Program-made: the position numbers and the translations under genes
Source of the DNA: Lineus longissimus
Taxonomy: Eukaryota > Nemertea > Pilidiophora > Heteronemertea > Lineidae
Direction: 5' to 3'
DNA length: 64,000 nt
NCBI RefSeq assembly: GCF_910592395.1
Contig: NC_088310.1
Span: 3,851,501 to 3,915,500, forward strand
The notes under the pieces: model-generated
The model's database searches: none
The model's input: only the letters and a program-made list of their open reading frames with translations
What the model was told of the DNA's origin: nothing
Shown here: piece after piece, positions 13,604 to 28,400 of the stretch
How positions within the stretch are numbered: the stretch's first letter is position 1
How the letters are laid out: each line of letters opens with the position of its first letter

Positions 13604-14352
13604 AGAAGTCCCAGATTCCCGTTCGGGGAAAGTGCTGAAAGAAGGAGAACGATAGCTCCATGACAGCTTCAAATGTTCTTAAATCTCCAATGAAGAAAGA
13701 AGACTGTGATTAAGAAACAAAAATAACTCCGCATTCCGTTTATGGTAGACGATTTATTTTTGACTGTACAAACAATAGACACAATATAGAGGCACTATAT
13801 TTGGCAAGATAACATTTATGAATACTTTCACCCGTATATACAAAAAGTTCCGAATCTGAATAGATCGGTTCATAAATCCCATCAGCTCAGAACAAAGTAG
13901 CTGATCGAAATTTTATCAAGTTTTCCTAAAAAAGGCAGCCAATGACCATTTACACGAAAAAGACAGGTCGGGTTGCATTACAACCACGAGTCGCACTAAG
14001 TTCTGTTGTGAAAAGTGACAACCAATTTTAGACGATCTGACCATGAACTGCCCTGTGAAGAAGCTCAGCGTTGAATGGTCGAAAACAAGATGAAAGGGCC
14101 GGATAGGAAATTCATCAGTTTGGCCAATTTCGTGTAAACGATATCCTCCGACAAAATGATGTTGATCAGCCCCTGCACCCCTTAGCTGGTAAGCTCAACA
14201 TATCTGGTACGTTTTTTAAACCTTCAGAAAATGGAGAGATGATGGTATTGATTAGAACGTTTTTGACTGCTCTCATGTTATCCCAAAACTGTTCAAGTGT
14301 TTTGAACGGGTATAAAGCGATATATTACCAACCATACTCGATACCCATCTTT

Positions 14353-14373
14353 CCCCCCCCCCCCCCCCCCCCC
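14353..14373. repeat. Poly-C tract (21 bp) followed by short CA repeat
   Basis: Twenty-one consecutive C, then C/G-mixed sequence and a few CA units. Strand-asymmetric and liable to length error. Confidence 0.85.
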
Positions 14374-16248
14374 GCCCCGCCCCACACACACACCACGATC
14401 CTGCAACAAAGTGATATGCAACTGTTAGCTTCAGTGTATTCTGTCACCGTGAATCGAGTTAATATGTTACAAATTATTACAAAATGAAAAAAAACTTAAG
14501 ACCCAACCAGTCCGTAAGGTCTGTCTGCACAGAAGCAATTCATGAGACGTATACAGCACAATGGTATTTCAATCGCATTGCCTACAAAGAAAGGCATTGT
14601 GAATAAAACGTGGCGTGAATATCTAATGTGGAGGTATGCCTTTCTGTATCTAATTGATAGTTGAAGTTCATCACATTTGACGTTTCAAAACAAGCATTTG
14701 CTTCAGTTGACTGTCAACAGAGATACATGCAGAACACGTATTCTTGCAACTGACTAAAAATACAAGTGTAAAATGACAGCTGGGGCCGAGATTTGACAAG
14801 TTAGTTGCAAAGTCGACGTCATTTCGGCGTGATTTAGACCCGAGATAGTTCGGCCTAGATTATCAATATGGTATGCGTGAACGAACCCGGACTTTGCAAC
14901 GTACTTGGAACTCGTAACAGTTTTAATAACTGCCTAATGACACGAGTGATGCCAAATGACGGACGAATTCTAATGTGTCCCAGATGGCGAAATCCCACCG
15001 AATAAGACAGCCTGAGATTGAGAAAAATCTCTGCTTGCAGCAAGCTACAGGGTAACAATACTGCCACCCCAATTACTGTTTTAATCACTCACAGCATGAA
15101 TTAGCAAGACCTGTATTGATTACCCTATTAGTCGGGTGCATTGCACTGGAATGATAGTCCATCATACAATGATAACTTCTTTAAAATAGCACCTTTCCTT
15201 GCACCATGGGTGATTCTCCGGACCATTATGGTCAATAACTTTACAGGCTTCATCGGCCACTGAGTTACTGCATCCTTACACCAAATGAACACCATTAATT
15301 AATACAATTCTACCTAATTGTTCTGGGGTGATGCAAACAGCGTTATAGTAATTGTGCAGATCACACCCCAATTACGCTATCCGCATGAGGCTAATCAGTC
15401 TATTAGAATTCCATTAGAAAAATGTTGTCACTAACTGTAAGAACAAGGAAGAAAAAGAAGCTTGCTGGGTCGGACAAAGCGTTTCCTTCAGATGCATGAG
15501 CGGCGATCAAATTGGCCCGAGTCGCTAGGATATTAACCAATAAAGGATATCCACTGGAACAAATAATCGCAAAAAGATAGCAGGGATCTATGGAACATTC
15601 AGGCGTTACGTCACCCGGGTCGTTAAGACACCAATGGACATCTGGTAAAAGATGGCGTAAGCGCCAAGGGAATCGCAGTATTGCACATTGTCCTGAATAC
15701 ATACCGGTACCCATAGGTATCAACATTACGTCCCGCCTTTTAGTGGTAACATTAAAGTTCGCTTCTAAACATTGAAAAAGACTGCTGCTGGCTATTTATG
15801 GAATGATATGCGTTCACTGTTACTCTTCCTCATGCTTACAATGATGATTCCTTATACAATATTTGAAAAACGCATTTTGGCATTACTTACATAGAGGGTC
15901 AGTTTCATATGTGTCATTCGTTAATGGTACCATTGGCAATAAGTAAGGATGCTCTATAATTTGTACTTTGACTTGTTATCAAGCGCCGCGTAAACGAGCG
16001 ATCGGAGTTTTTCGCTGCTGCCCGTCCGACGGGCACTTTTACACTTTAATGAAACAGGCCATTGATATCCACGATGGCGCTCTCTGAGCCAGATAAATAC
16101 ACTCAGGTCAAGATGCTTCATTCGACCGATGAAACAGCCGGAGCCTCAACCAGCACCAGTTAATGCCTCAACGCCTCCACAGTCCTCTCCCCACACTGAC
16201 TTGATATGTTAATTGCACCAATCCCGTTGGGATAAGTCTTCACAGACA

Positions 16249-16472
16249 TCAACTGTCCAACTGTAAAGTCACGATATCTTTATGGTGGTCTCCTAATGTC
16301 GTGTCAGTTATACACTCTCGCATTTTGATCTGGTGTTCCTGGGCTTTGGCCCTCAGTGTGGCGATGCTTTCTGATTTCAAGTCACTCTTTTCCTTCGTTG
16401 GGCTATCTTTGTCACAGTCTGAATCCTCTTGGCTCAACTTTTCTGAGGCTTCCTGCGATTTCCTATGCATTC
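16249..16472 (-). CDS. Vsx: Vsx-A coding exon 5 (OAR motif and C-terminus)
   Basis: The acceptor TTCCAG joins in phase 1 to restore [13 protein letters not shown], parallel to vertebrate GMHKKSLEAA. An acidic, Ser/Lys-rich linker leads to [12 protein letters not shown], the OAR motif, and the protein ends 23 residues later at a stop codon. The tail is shorter than in vertebrate VSX2. I could not place a polyadenylation site downstream. Confidence 0.95.
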
Positions 16473-19400
16473 CTGGAAGGTAAATAGAAAAACTTATTAC
16501 ATGTATATACTGAAATTTACTCTCAAATCACATCATAACGGCCCTACTTGTTTAGGTTACCTAATCGTTGCCTGAGTCTATGGTAGCGCAGACAGCGCTA
16601 AAATGGACCTCGTTACCTCAAATCTGAAGCAGTCTGGCCCCAAAAAGATGTTTAAATATCAGAAATATGTGCGTAATATATAGCTCATCACAGGCAGACA
16701 GCTATACCAACGGTTTGACGAGAACCATGGAGTGCCAACAGCAACAAGAAAGCCTCAGCCACCAGGGATTCACGTGACAATACGGCGTGCCGAGCAAGCA
16801 ATAATTAACCACCGAACAGTAACATATAATGAGAGTACTTTGTTACAGAATAGTTACTTACCCAGCAACCACGGGGCGCTCTCCTTTTCATCGTCATCTG
16901 ATTTTAGTATGGTCTCGGGTAAAGGCAGGGAATGCCTGACCATGGCACCGTACAGACCGTATTCAGCCATGATGCTGCTCTTGCCCCATTTCTTCTCTGT
17001 CTTCCTCCACTTGGCACGGCGGTTTTGAAACCAGACCTAAAACAACAAAAAAGCTTGCGGTCAGATCTTTTAACTGATTGTAAAATATAGGGTAGATTCC
17101 ATAAAGCTGCCTTTGTCTGGTCAGGATTTAGCTAGCGACTGCTTTTTCCTGAAATGTGAGAAAATGAAACTTTTGGTCGGATGAGATTATTTTTCAGCAA
17201 CGCCGATATTTCTTTTAATGTTTGCACCTTTGGCTTTGATGGGCACTGTATTCTGCTTTCAAAGGCATCTTATGACAAATGAATGTAAACAGATTGGCTT
17301 GGCCAATGTAGCCAAGAATACATGTAGGTTATTTGAGTTACGAGATCTATTTTACTAGGATTCTTGACTGACCAACTTGATTGTGATTTCGGTATGTGTA
17401 GTGAAGAACACCATAAAACATCGCACGAATCCGACCAAGAATCTATTTTGGCTTAGGCCGGTTTACATATAATTCACGTTGTCATAGTTCATGTGTCACA
17501 TGTCATTTTCAACGAGAATGTTCGTTAGCTGACTTAGGCTTGAAAGCATGATATGAATTACATGAGAGTGAAAAGTGACAGTGTGAATCCTATGTGGCCT
17601 GCTCTTTGGAAATGACTTGTTCGTTCTGCAAGTGAAAACGTAAACTCTGTGCAAACCCAGCCTTTTTAACGTTTTTTAACAATGCGTGGAAGTTTTTGTT
17701 TTATGTGACATCACACAAAGAACGTACCGCTATGTCCTTAAGATACAGAAGACGCTGAAGTAAGGCGATATCGTTCGTTGTTCATTTTGCAAATATGAAT
17801 GCATATTGTACGCATATTTCTGTCAATCGTAGTGGTATCACTGTCATATCATATCACAGAAACGGAAAGTTATGAAATATTATCTCCTTATGGATATGAC
17901 AACATCCAGAATCGCGCGGCAATCGATTTTTAAAATCGGATATGTTTCGCTGTTATCATTTTTGATCGGCGTACATGTAATAGGAGGATGGAAATATTAG
18001 TGCTAGGATGACACTGTATTATGATGTATCTCGTATCATAGCGATGCTGCGGCAGGTGCCTTTTTGTCAATTGCGTTCTCTGACACCATGACCTGGAGGA
18101 AAAAACTGGCGACAGGATCTCGGGTGGATGTTGCAGCGGCGAATTGGTGATGCTATACATCGAAAGGCGAGAAGACTGCGTACGCTAACACAACCTAAAG
18201 GACGTAACCTGAGTTGAGAAAAAGCGTGTGTATTCCATTGTTTTACTGTGTTGTCGGAACAAGTTGGGGTGGAGCACAAAGAAGCTGTTACTGATTTGGT
18301 TACTTTGTGCTACTTGCTCTTAATGTTTTTTGGCCTTCCTCATTGATGCCATTGAAAACTGTGCCGTTACAATCGACTTAATATAACAGTAGAAAAGGGG
18401 AATGCAGCAAAGCGGCAACATAGCGGAAAAGGTTCGATAACATAGGCATAAAAAGGAAGAGAGCTGCGCAATGTGATACAGAATAAAGATAAAAGTTTGC
18501 AAACATGGCCACAAAGTGCGCATTAGAAAATAGTTGGTCAGGCGGGAGAGCCAAAAAGTTACACCATGAAATAGATCAAGGCAGCTGAGAGAATGGACCA
18601 GATTGAGCCAGGAGACGAATATCATTAGTAAAAACCGCTTGATATATCAGTGGGAACGGTAAATGGTCACTAAAATGCTTGGTGCGTCAGCAGAATTGAA
18701 GGTGACCAACTGAGTGGAACTTACGTATACTCTAAGGATCTTCATCCCTTAGCGTCTTACACACACAAAGTTACTTTATCATATACCAATGCGTAGTGAG
18801 AACTAGAAATCTGAGACGGTCATCCTTGTGATATGTTAGCTATTGGCAAAAGGATGCGGTGTCACTACGAAAAAAATGGTCAGAGCCTCTGAAGGTCGAC
18901 ACTGTAATCGATACGTTATTGACCGTTAGGGTCTTCTGGGGATAAACAGACGTCCTAAGAAGGCAAAAGAAAGCAAGTGCTGCTGTTGTACATGCTCTGA
19001 CCATTTCCAACATAAAAACATTACAACTGCAATTGTTTAATTTCAATAACTTGTGATGACTAGTTGTCAACGAATAACATTTATGTAAATGCAGAAACTT
19101 CTATCTTGTCCCAGAGCTTCAGCAGATAATTACTGGTATGACAATAAACAGCAGGAGACTGTCTCGTAAGGCTGAGATTGACTCAGCACAAGACCCATGT
19201 TTAAATTGGCCCGTATGTATGACTGGCGTTACTGGCGAACGTTTTCTTGGTGGGAAAGTTGTAGGGCGAGGTAATAAGGTGTAACTCGTATGCTAGGTGC
19301 GCGCTGGCGGGTAGAATATAGATACAGCTAAGGTCGAACTGAAGTAAAATGCTAGTTAACATTACCAATTGAAGATAGGGAGAAGAATTATGTGATAATG

Positions 19401-22400
19401 GGCAAGTAATGGAAGCGAATGAGACTAATTGGTCGTCTTGATGTCGCAAACCTGAAGGGTTGAGAGATGTAAACAATGATTCGCAGAAATATTATTTCTA
19501 TTCCTTTGGATTGTTGGTGGCTATCTCTCCGATCTAATATTTCTCGCATACCGGGGTATCGGGTTCGAATAGACAAAACATTGGAAGTGCTCTTAAATAA
19601 ATTTAGACGAGGGTTGGGTGCACCAGGCTTCACTCACTGACGATGACATCAGTTTTGGCCATTTCATTCAGAATGCTCTTGTAAAACTTTAAAGTGAAAC
19701 GCCGACCTATTTTGATAATAAGACTTAGATTTCTATGGGTGTAGCAACGCGCCGAACCTTTGAAATATTTCACATTCTTGTTAGATTTACGAAGATTTGT
19801 ACCTTGTCACAGTAGCCGTATCTATGTGGCTATATCCGCTACACCATGACAACTGCTGCGAAATGCATTATGGGATTAGTATAACATGGCCGCCGAGGAC
19901 TATCACGTGTTTTTGGCTGATTAGAAGCAGATTTTTAAAGATGAACCCCCCTATAATGAAGGAGACGAGTATATACTTGAGGCTGACAGTACAGCTAGCC
20001 AGTTTCCATCCCTGGTGTTTCAATGTTGAATCTTTTTAATTCGCGTGGTACATTTATGACAATGCACTTGACGTAAATGCTACAACAAGTGTAAATCATC
20101 CAAGTGCATGGGAATGCGGCTATTGGGTAGTAAAATTGTGCACTCAGCCGATATGATTGTTCCTTTAAACTAACTAAAGCTTGGTTGGACAGATGAAAGT
20201 CCGTCAATACTTAATCAAGTTCAAAGCTGAAATAGCTTCCAATTACAAAAAGGTTGATTATAGAAATCAACTTTAAGTTAAAGGCCAGGGCTGGGGATAT
20301 TTTGCTTAGAAAGTGCTTCTAACATTGCCAGAGCAAAAACATCACAATTTACATTGTTTACAATATTGTGACACATAGTCAGGACAGGTTTCGTCGACAG
20401 TGTCACCTGTAACCCGACAGACAACTCGCTTAAAAAACCTCAATCGGATGCAGGTGACTCAGTAAGTTTCGATGGACAAGGTAACAAATCCATCCGGATA
20501 CAGTGGATCCCTCGTATAAACAACCAAACCGCGCAAGACAGTCTTCCAATTACCGCAAAACAGGTAAATCCGAAATTTATTTTTCTTGGGACATCTTAGT
20601 TGCTACACCAGGAACAATTTTGTTCCAATTTCTCGGATGATGCTGGTTTTGTTGGTAAACATGTGTTCCCTAATTGGCATGGTTTAGTCAATTTATTTCT
20701 TATCCGATATGCGCATGCGATAGTGGTATCCGAATACATGCGTCTTCCGCTGAAGCCGCATGTTCAGATTCCGAAATGATGTTACATTGATTTGATAATA
20801 TTTAGCGAAAGAAAACCATCTCAGCAATGCCATTCGAACTCCGAATTAAAGGAGATCCATCAAGAAATGATCATGAAAAAGAGGTTTGAACGACCTGGTC
20901 GTCCTAGGCGGTATAAGCTTGGGACTGGGTGTAGCGGATTGGGGGTTTTGAGCAACTCCTAACATTATTCATGATTTACATTTTATGTCACGATCCCTAT
21001 TGTAAAGACACTGCAATGCGTTGTCTAACTGCCATGAACAGACTCCTGTCGTGCAAATATTTGATCATCATTGAGTCAACCAGTGAGAGGAGCAGAGAAA
21101 AAATGGTTAAATCATTTAAGACCAATTTGCCTTATAATCACTAAGGGCCAAATTCATAAAGGGCGTTTAGCTTAAAACAGCGTTTAACTACTGAATAGAC
21201 AGATTCTGGCCCTTCATGCAAATCTTCACAGAATATGAATAGGCCCTGAAACTGATAGGAGAGAAGTTGTACATGTCTAACCCTTAAACGCCTTTTATGA
21301 ATTTGGGCCTAAATGTTTAGATCAGTGCCTATACGATACTTAGGCATTTTTCTCCCCAACGTACACGCCAGGGCATGGGGATACAATCCTATGAATTATC
21401 TGATGAAGTCCATTCATACCGAACTTTTCCTGACCCATGTCACACGGTGCAAATTACTTGAAGTGGACTACCAACTGGGAGGTGGATTGTATCTTCCTAA
21501 AAGACTTCTGTCATGTCTATAGTGAGAATCTCGTTATTGGCCGGTTAAATATATCAAACTTTATATCCCGGTGTGGTAAAAACATTGATTTTGACTATAT
21601 ACCATTCTTCTGGCTTATAATAGTCATATTGTGGTGGCCTGGACGTACTCCAATGTACTGAGGACAGCATAGCGACGTCTACCAAAAACCACCATTCTTA
21701 AGAAATAAATGGAAAGAGAATAATATAGTACTGAATACAGATAATATTTACACCACTCACAGCACGGGGTATACCAACGTGGCCCGAAAGGTTCTACGGG
21801 TGCAAAATAGTATTTCCAAGCGCGATATTTTTTTTCCTTCACCAGACGAGCGTCCGAGTCGGGAATGGTGGACAATATTTTGTTACTACATACATATGAG
21901 CCGATATTATAAGAACGCATTCCTACATGTACCATGGCATATTTACTTCGCATTAATTTGCATGTAGGGACGCTGCCGTGTCGCAGGGGGGTCGGGATGC
22001 TGGAGAGGGAGCCGCGTACGTAACATGGCCACGAACATAGCATATCTTCAGGGAAAGCAATTGAAACGTTTTTGGGTATACTTTCATAATGATTACACGC
22101 ACAACACTACAGTGTCCGATAAGTAGTCAAGATACGCGATCGGAAGGTACTAGACGACCCCAAATTTGATTGGAACAATGTCCAAACTAAAGACTGTTAC
22201 TCTAAATAAATCTTGCTAGTAAGCAAGCTATGTCCCACCCAGGCGAACAACACTACCATATAATCTTCTTTTCTTTCATAGAGGAGGAGTTAGTCTTAAT
22301 AGCCACTCTATATCAAAGGCGGGGCAGGAATTAATCACTAACAAACGTTTTGGTGATAGCGTTTCTTGAGATATTGTCCTCGCGCATACTGGTGCCTTAT

Positions 22401-25400
22401 CGCAGGGTGCGTTCATGACAATGCCCACCACTCACCCTGTCACCCCACTCAATACCGCATGCATATGTTATTGTGGCGGAATGATAACATTCTGGGCGAG
22501 ATTGTTAAGCGGGATACTCCATTCTCGGTGTCCCTCTCGTCTAGCAAAGTCCGGCACCCTACCATGAAACAGAAGGAAAGGGAGAAACACACTACCCGGG
22601 GTGGGGAATTAGGAGAATTAGGTCTTAATTATATCTACCCTGCCCAAAAGGTCTTAAACAATCTCCCTCAAACCCGACTCCATGCAGTACACTTTTCAAA
22701 TGTTCCTTTCTGTTTTGCTGTGGCTTTTCATATATTGTATCAATGTTTAGAGTTAGAAGCTAATTTGCGTTCGTTCCGCCCATTGACACGATTCTAACAA
22801 CCGTTCGTACGCCGTGACCCCAGAAACCACAAAAGACCCAAGTCTTCATTTTGTTCCCCAACAAAGTGTCTGATATTCGACAAGCATGAATCGGGCTACT
22901 AAAGTGACACAGTATCAATAGAATTTAATATGACTGTTTAAAAATATTCATCACTTGATAGAATAATTGGTAGTACGTTCGCATCGTTTAGTCTGTCACT
23001 TTTGCAATGTTGTTAATCATTTTGCTTATAGGAGGCTAGAGAAGTCATTGCCGATTTTGCAACTCTAATGGAAGACGGAATACGAAGACTGAAGGTTGTG
23101 TGATAAAATATACTATTCTGACAAACAAATTAAAAGTCTTCAGTGACTCTTGCTAGCGGAATAAGATTTCCAAGTGCTCTGTTAAAATGTATAGGACGAG
23201 CGTTCTTGAGGGCCTATTTCAAACTATTCTAAGTTTTCTAATTAACACTGAGCAATCTTTTGAAATAATCTGTCAACACAGTTATGATAAGCAGTGTTCG
23301 TGATTTAATTCAGAATGATGTTAACAGGTTATGTTAGTAGCTTTATTTTGCGAGAAGATGACTTCCAAGGACGTTTGAAGAAGAAAAGATATTTCATACT
23401 CAGGATTAAAACGACGAATGTCACATCCACCCAGGCCTGGTTGTGATATTGGCATAACAATTAACCTAGAGTATAAAGGGACAGCTAACAAACCATTTCC
23501 GAGAGAAGCAAATATCTCGTTAGCGGGTGCCATCACACCGCCGCACTCGCGTTACGCTGTCACTTTGTACCCGTAACGAAACTAATAAGGGAGAACATCT
23601 CCGATGAAATCCAACCCTTGTCGCTCACGGACACGATACGTACGCCAGTTTCATCGGAGCCGCATCCAAATTGACTCATTTCAGCAAATAAGCATAGCGC
23701 GGGGCTAATATTGCCTGACCCTCCTCCTAATGCTACTTGATTCTGTCATTACTGGTCTTTTTTCTCTGTTGTTGCCCGAACAAAGCAAGGGTCTTTGTCA
23801 GCCAACGTTTGCAGTTATATTAAAGAAAAGATGATGCAAACAAAGACCCAGGTCATTATCTTGATATGATTGAGCTATTTAAGTGTTTTCGTAATGAGCG
23901 TATCGCCTTTGATAAGGCGGTGACACGAGGTGTCCTCTTCTTCTGACCCCTTCAAACATTGTAACAAACCTTAATCAACGGTTTGTAACATTAGATTCAC
24001 AGTTATGAAACAATTTCCTCATTCAATTCATCGTTGGTGTATATGAGAAATGATATGTGAGAACTGTATTCATGAAGATTAAGTGATCATTAAAGTGATG
24101 TTTGGTCGTCTTAAGTAACATGGCCGTGTCAATGCTATAATGGTCGGAGTGGGCGTGGAAGGGTAGGGCACAAATCGCCCGTCTGGCTCAGGCCATAAGA
24201 TCGAGTCCTCAACTTAAGATCAGTTACCGTCTCATCTTTCATTAAACAATTATCACCTGATGATCGGGCGAAGATTCTTTAAATAATTAATCTAATTATT
24301 ACATTGTGTCTTTCTCTAGGTGTCCTTTAGGTCTTTTATTGCATTATGGTCACGCCATATGGTCAGCACAATTATTCTAGCAAGAAACACGGAACAATTA
24401 CGATATTGAGACGATCGATTGTCCTATATGCTGATCGATACCTGAATTCATCAATGCAATACTTTTGTGCGATTGACTGTGTACTATTGATAACTATCTT
24501 CCTCCCTTTTCGACTAGTACTTTACTAGTTCGAATCACAGTGACAAGAAAAAGTATTTCAATTCCAAGTCGATGTCCTTTCGCATCTGATGGGACCAACT
24601 TAAAAAGTAATAGTTAAAGTGAATCTTTATTCCTCTTTTGGTGTATTAATTTTGGATTATCATTCGCTTTACTCTCACCGTAGAAGAGGATGAATCACAT
24701 ACATTAATATCCTGTAACTCCTATAGTTTATGTACCATTTGAATTGCAATGTACATGTATGATGTCAGCTCAGAATGGGACGAGAATGCGGCCATACTGG
24801 CTGTATATTAAATTGTGTTCTATGTGTAAAAATGTACTTTTTGATCAAGATTCTTGGTGTTAACATTGAACTAATTCTGATATTTGTATTCAGGTAAGTA
24901 GACTGCGCTTGCCTTCTCAACCCTGAAATAATAGGCTGGCGGCTGTTGATATTGTTTCAGAGCAAGATATGAGAGGGCGTTGATATTATTGCTAAGGGGA
25001 AGCTAATGACTAGGCAATAAAAGTGGATGAATGTCAAGGTAACCTCCAAGAAAATCATCATAATATCACGTATGTCAATCATAACTGATGGGGGTGTATT
25101 AACATTTAAGAAAACACAGCTCATCCCATATCATATCTAACGCAAGGATAAATTTTACTGGGGGATAGAGCGTATTGACTTAGAGAGTGTAAGTTAGAGG
25201 GTAGTACAGAGTGTATCAATGAAAATGTTCAACTTCTCTCTAACGTTTACAGCTGAAGAGATTTTACAAAGAAGTGAGAGGGCGCGCTGGTTTCATTTTC
25301 TGCATGGTTAAGTCATTTTCACACATGTTATCTGAACCGCCATTTGTTCGCTTGGAAATGGTCACCAAGAAATAGTTTTCTGACTGGGTTAGTCAGATAT

Positions 25401-28400
25401 TGTCACTGGGATCCAGCACCAGATTTGCCATTAGTAAACAATACACCGCCAAAGTGTATAATTTTTCTTGATACACCCTGTAGTATACGTTTTGAGGGTA
25501 TTACCTGAATTCGATCCTCTGGTAAGTCTGTTTTTAGAGATAACACTTCCCGAGCGTAGACATCTGGATAGTGAGCGTCCTTGAATGCGGTTTCTAACTC
25601 TTCGAGTTGGTAGCTGGTGAAAATAGTTCTGGAAGTGAAAATAGAGATTTCATGTATTTGGCGAGGATGTTCGTCTAATTTGCAAAAAAAGAAAGCTTTT
25701 GAAGGGAAACTCATCGGCCGGAGTCGGAGGTGGGATCTACTCGCTTTCGTTATGAGAGGAATTTTTTTATTTTCGTTTAACTCTCTTTGTGAAAGTCATT
25801 TTTAAACAACTAAAAAAATTATTTTCAAGACTCGTATTATAGAAAAATCATGTATTAGAAATACTGAAACTTAGACTCATGCAAGAGACCTCTAAAGGAA
25901 AAATACTAAGAAATATACGATTTTTTTTACATTTTCTGAGTGAAAAGTTGACATCAAATTTGATCTCTTCGATGTTATTTCATCTCAAATCCGCAGGCAT
26001 ATTATGATAGCAATTATTTTTTCATACATTGGTACGAAGCTGAAATTTTCTACCAGATACCGTATGTTTTTTAGTAAGGACGTCTGCTTTTCTCCGGTTG
26101 AAATAAAGCTTAACACAGAAATAACCGAATTTGTCAGTACTGACAACGAGTGGGTTCTTGTTCCAGATAGTTTTCGAATTTTACAAAAAATGTTAATCAA
26201 TAGATATACAGCTGATCATGTGATTTGTTTTTCGATGCATACAAATAACATTGCATATAGACAGTCGCATGAAAAGGACCAAGATAAGGTAATTTTCCAC
26301 ATTAGCTTCGATAAGAGCTGAGTGGGGAAGAAGTTGCTCCCCGAATTAGTAATAAGCGGGGAAAAGCTAGTGATTACCACTAATGTTGGGTTAAGTTGCC
26401 TTGGTCAATCCTAATGAGCAGGCAGTTGCCCAAACATTTAGGGTGTTGACTAACGAAGCGTTGTGAAGACGAGGCACGGGAACACCAATATAATCACGTA
26501 TGGGAGCTTGACCAGAAATGGTTGGTAATGACCATAGCCAAGGACTGTCAAGAGCGGATTTTTTATCCTATCTTGATTTTTAACCAATGAAAAACAATTA
26601 TTGTTGTGAAGAAGCTGCTCCAGAGTTGTGATCATCTCCCTCTGATATGGTATCAGGCTACAAGGCCGCGTAAACAGAGATACATCATAAACGTGACACA
26701 GGGGGACTCCAGGCCCACGCGAGACAGCGCCCTGTCTCTCAAATTGGCTTTGTTTGTGCACCTGATTAGGGCTATATCTAGCGTGCACGGGCGACTTAAG
26801 GTACCTCTTTCCCCTATCTTCTTATAAAGTTGTTAATTACGTAAATGTGATTAGTATTTATAGGAAAGGCAAATCGCGCACCTGTACCTTAAGACGTTTG
26901 CAAACACTCACACGCAATCTGCCAACAAAGTCGAATTCCTGTTATGTGATCACTACAAGCACTTGCTCCATGAATGAACCCTAACCAAGCGGAATGATTA
27001 GGAACAATATGACTAACGTTTTAGCATGAGGCTGGCGTATCTTATGAGCATCAAGACAAATCTCTATCATTGAAATTTTATTTTCTAATCAATTTAACAC
27101 ATGTGACAGGAAGAAACATATTCAGCTGAATGACAACGTGCGTTTTTGAGTTTATAAAGTACATGTACCAGTAGGTTATCTATGAACATTGAAATTGGCA
27201 TGGCTGGTTATTGCACATCTCCACTATGGCGGTCATCTCCAATATGGCAGCGTTGATATCCGTGCGTGCTTGTGTCAAGAACCAACTAAGGCCCTTGTAT
27301 CAAGTACAATTAAAGACGTCAAGTGACCCCGTGGCAATTCAAAATTCAAGTAATACAATTTATTAAATGATATCTCAACAATTGATAGATGAATTGCACA
27401 TGTCCTCCATATCATTGAGCTAATATTTACTCATAATACTAATCGGGCCGAATAAACACCAATTTGCCATCGTAAAAATACTGCCATAATTAAATCATAC
27501 TGGCGAATTAGAGATGATGACCTAATTGAAATGCGTTGATGACAAACAAATGTTCTCCGGGCCGAAACCGTCATTGTTTTGTGTTATGATTTTAAACACG
27601 TTCCGCGAGTTGATGCCATTTTGGATTCATCGAGAAACCTGCTCATTTTTCTTTAGAATACATGAAGGAATGTAGACTTGATCGAAGCTGTATTAGTCTG
27701 ACCTTATCAGATAGTGCTGTCAGTGGTATAACGAGGACTGTCTCACAAGGTCCTGTGAAATCACGGCTTCCTGAAAAGTACATTTGCTTTGTTGAACATG
27801 CGAAAAGCGATTTCTCACGACCAAAAGCCCTCTTTCTTACCGATGGCGTCTTTTCTTTTTCTTTTTACCAGCGCCTCCTGTCGGCAGGAAACCAGTTTTG
27901 TCAGGATATGGAGTATCTATATCTGAAAGGATAATATACAACAAATATCAGTCACCATACTAAACTTATGGACACAAACTGCGTTTCGACTTTTGGATAG
28001 GTAAAATGTATGAGGTCTGCGTCCTACTACACTCGGCATAGTGTTACATTAAGTGATTGGTCGACACAGTACGTAACCAAAAGCTACGACTGCCGAGTTG
28101 AGTTGCAAAAGTTAAAAAACATAATTTTTTGCTGATTTGTTCAATATACAATTTACAGTGAACATGTAATATACATGGTAGTCAGAGAACCCAGTAATGC
28201 ATAGCAAGGAAAACTGGACGAAGGACTAGTGTTTCCAAAGGGCTTTTCTCCCTTTGAGTAAGTGTATTTTCAAAGAGTTTGTTAAACCAAATTTTCTAGA
28301 AGTATGGTTCATATCGGTGGTATATCAGGTCCAATTTCGCACACGCGAAGGTGTCAATTTCCTCTGTACCAACATAGGTGCAACACTCCATCGCACGCCA

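Larger units (their letters stand above)
1677..16248. other. Intergenic region between Vsx-A (3' side) and Vsx-B (5' side)
   Basis: About 14.6 kb with no recognisable coding exon. It must hold the promoter and 5' UTR of Vsx-B and the 3' UTR of Vsx-A. Visible structure is limited to homopolymer and TCC repeats, a nested palindrome at 4025-4070, a 16-bp palindrome at 10748, and an imperfect hairpin at 13502-13603. Open frames here are short, and many lack an ATG. Confidence 0.6.
17037..25504 (-). other. Intron 3 of Vsx-A (8.5 kb)
   Basis: Splits the homeodomain between positions 46 and 47. It contains a 165-bp MITE at 21145-21309 and a homeodomain-dimer-type site at 24288-24298. Open frames of up to 143 codons occur (near 21.6-22.8 kb), but they have no recognisable domain and one lacks an ATG. 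Confidence 0.9.

Noticed and set aside
21624-22043. 139-codon minus-strand open frame in Vsx-A intron 3
   Set aside because: It has an ATG, but composition is erratic and there is no domain, repeat or splice support. Length is within chance for a window this size.
22366-22797. 143-codon plus-strand open frame
   Set aside because: It begins at TTG rather than ATG, has no recognisable domain and lies in intron 3 of Vsx-A. Chance frame.
27662-27934. 90-codon plus-strand frame
   Set aside because: Antisense shadow of Vsx-A exon 2, with the KKKKKRRH codons read backwards.
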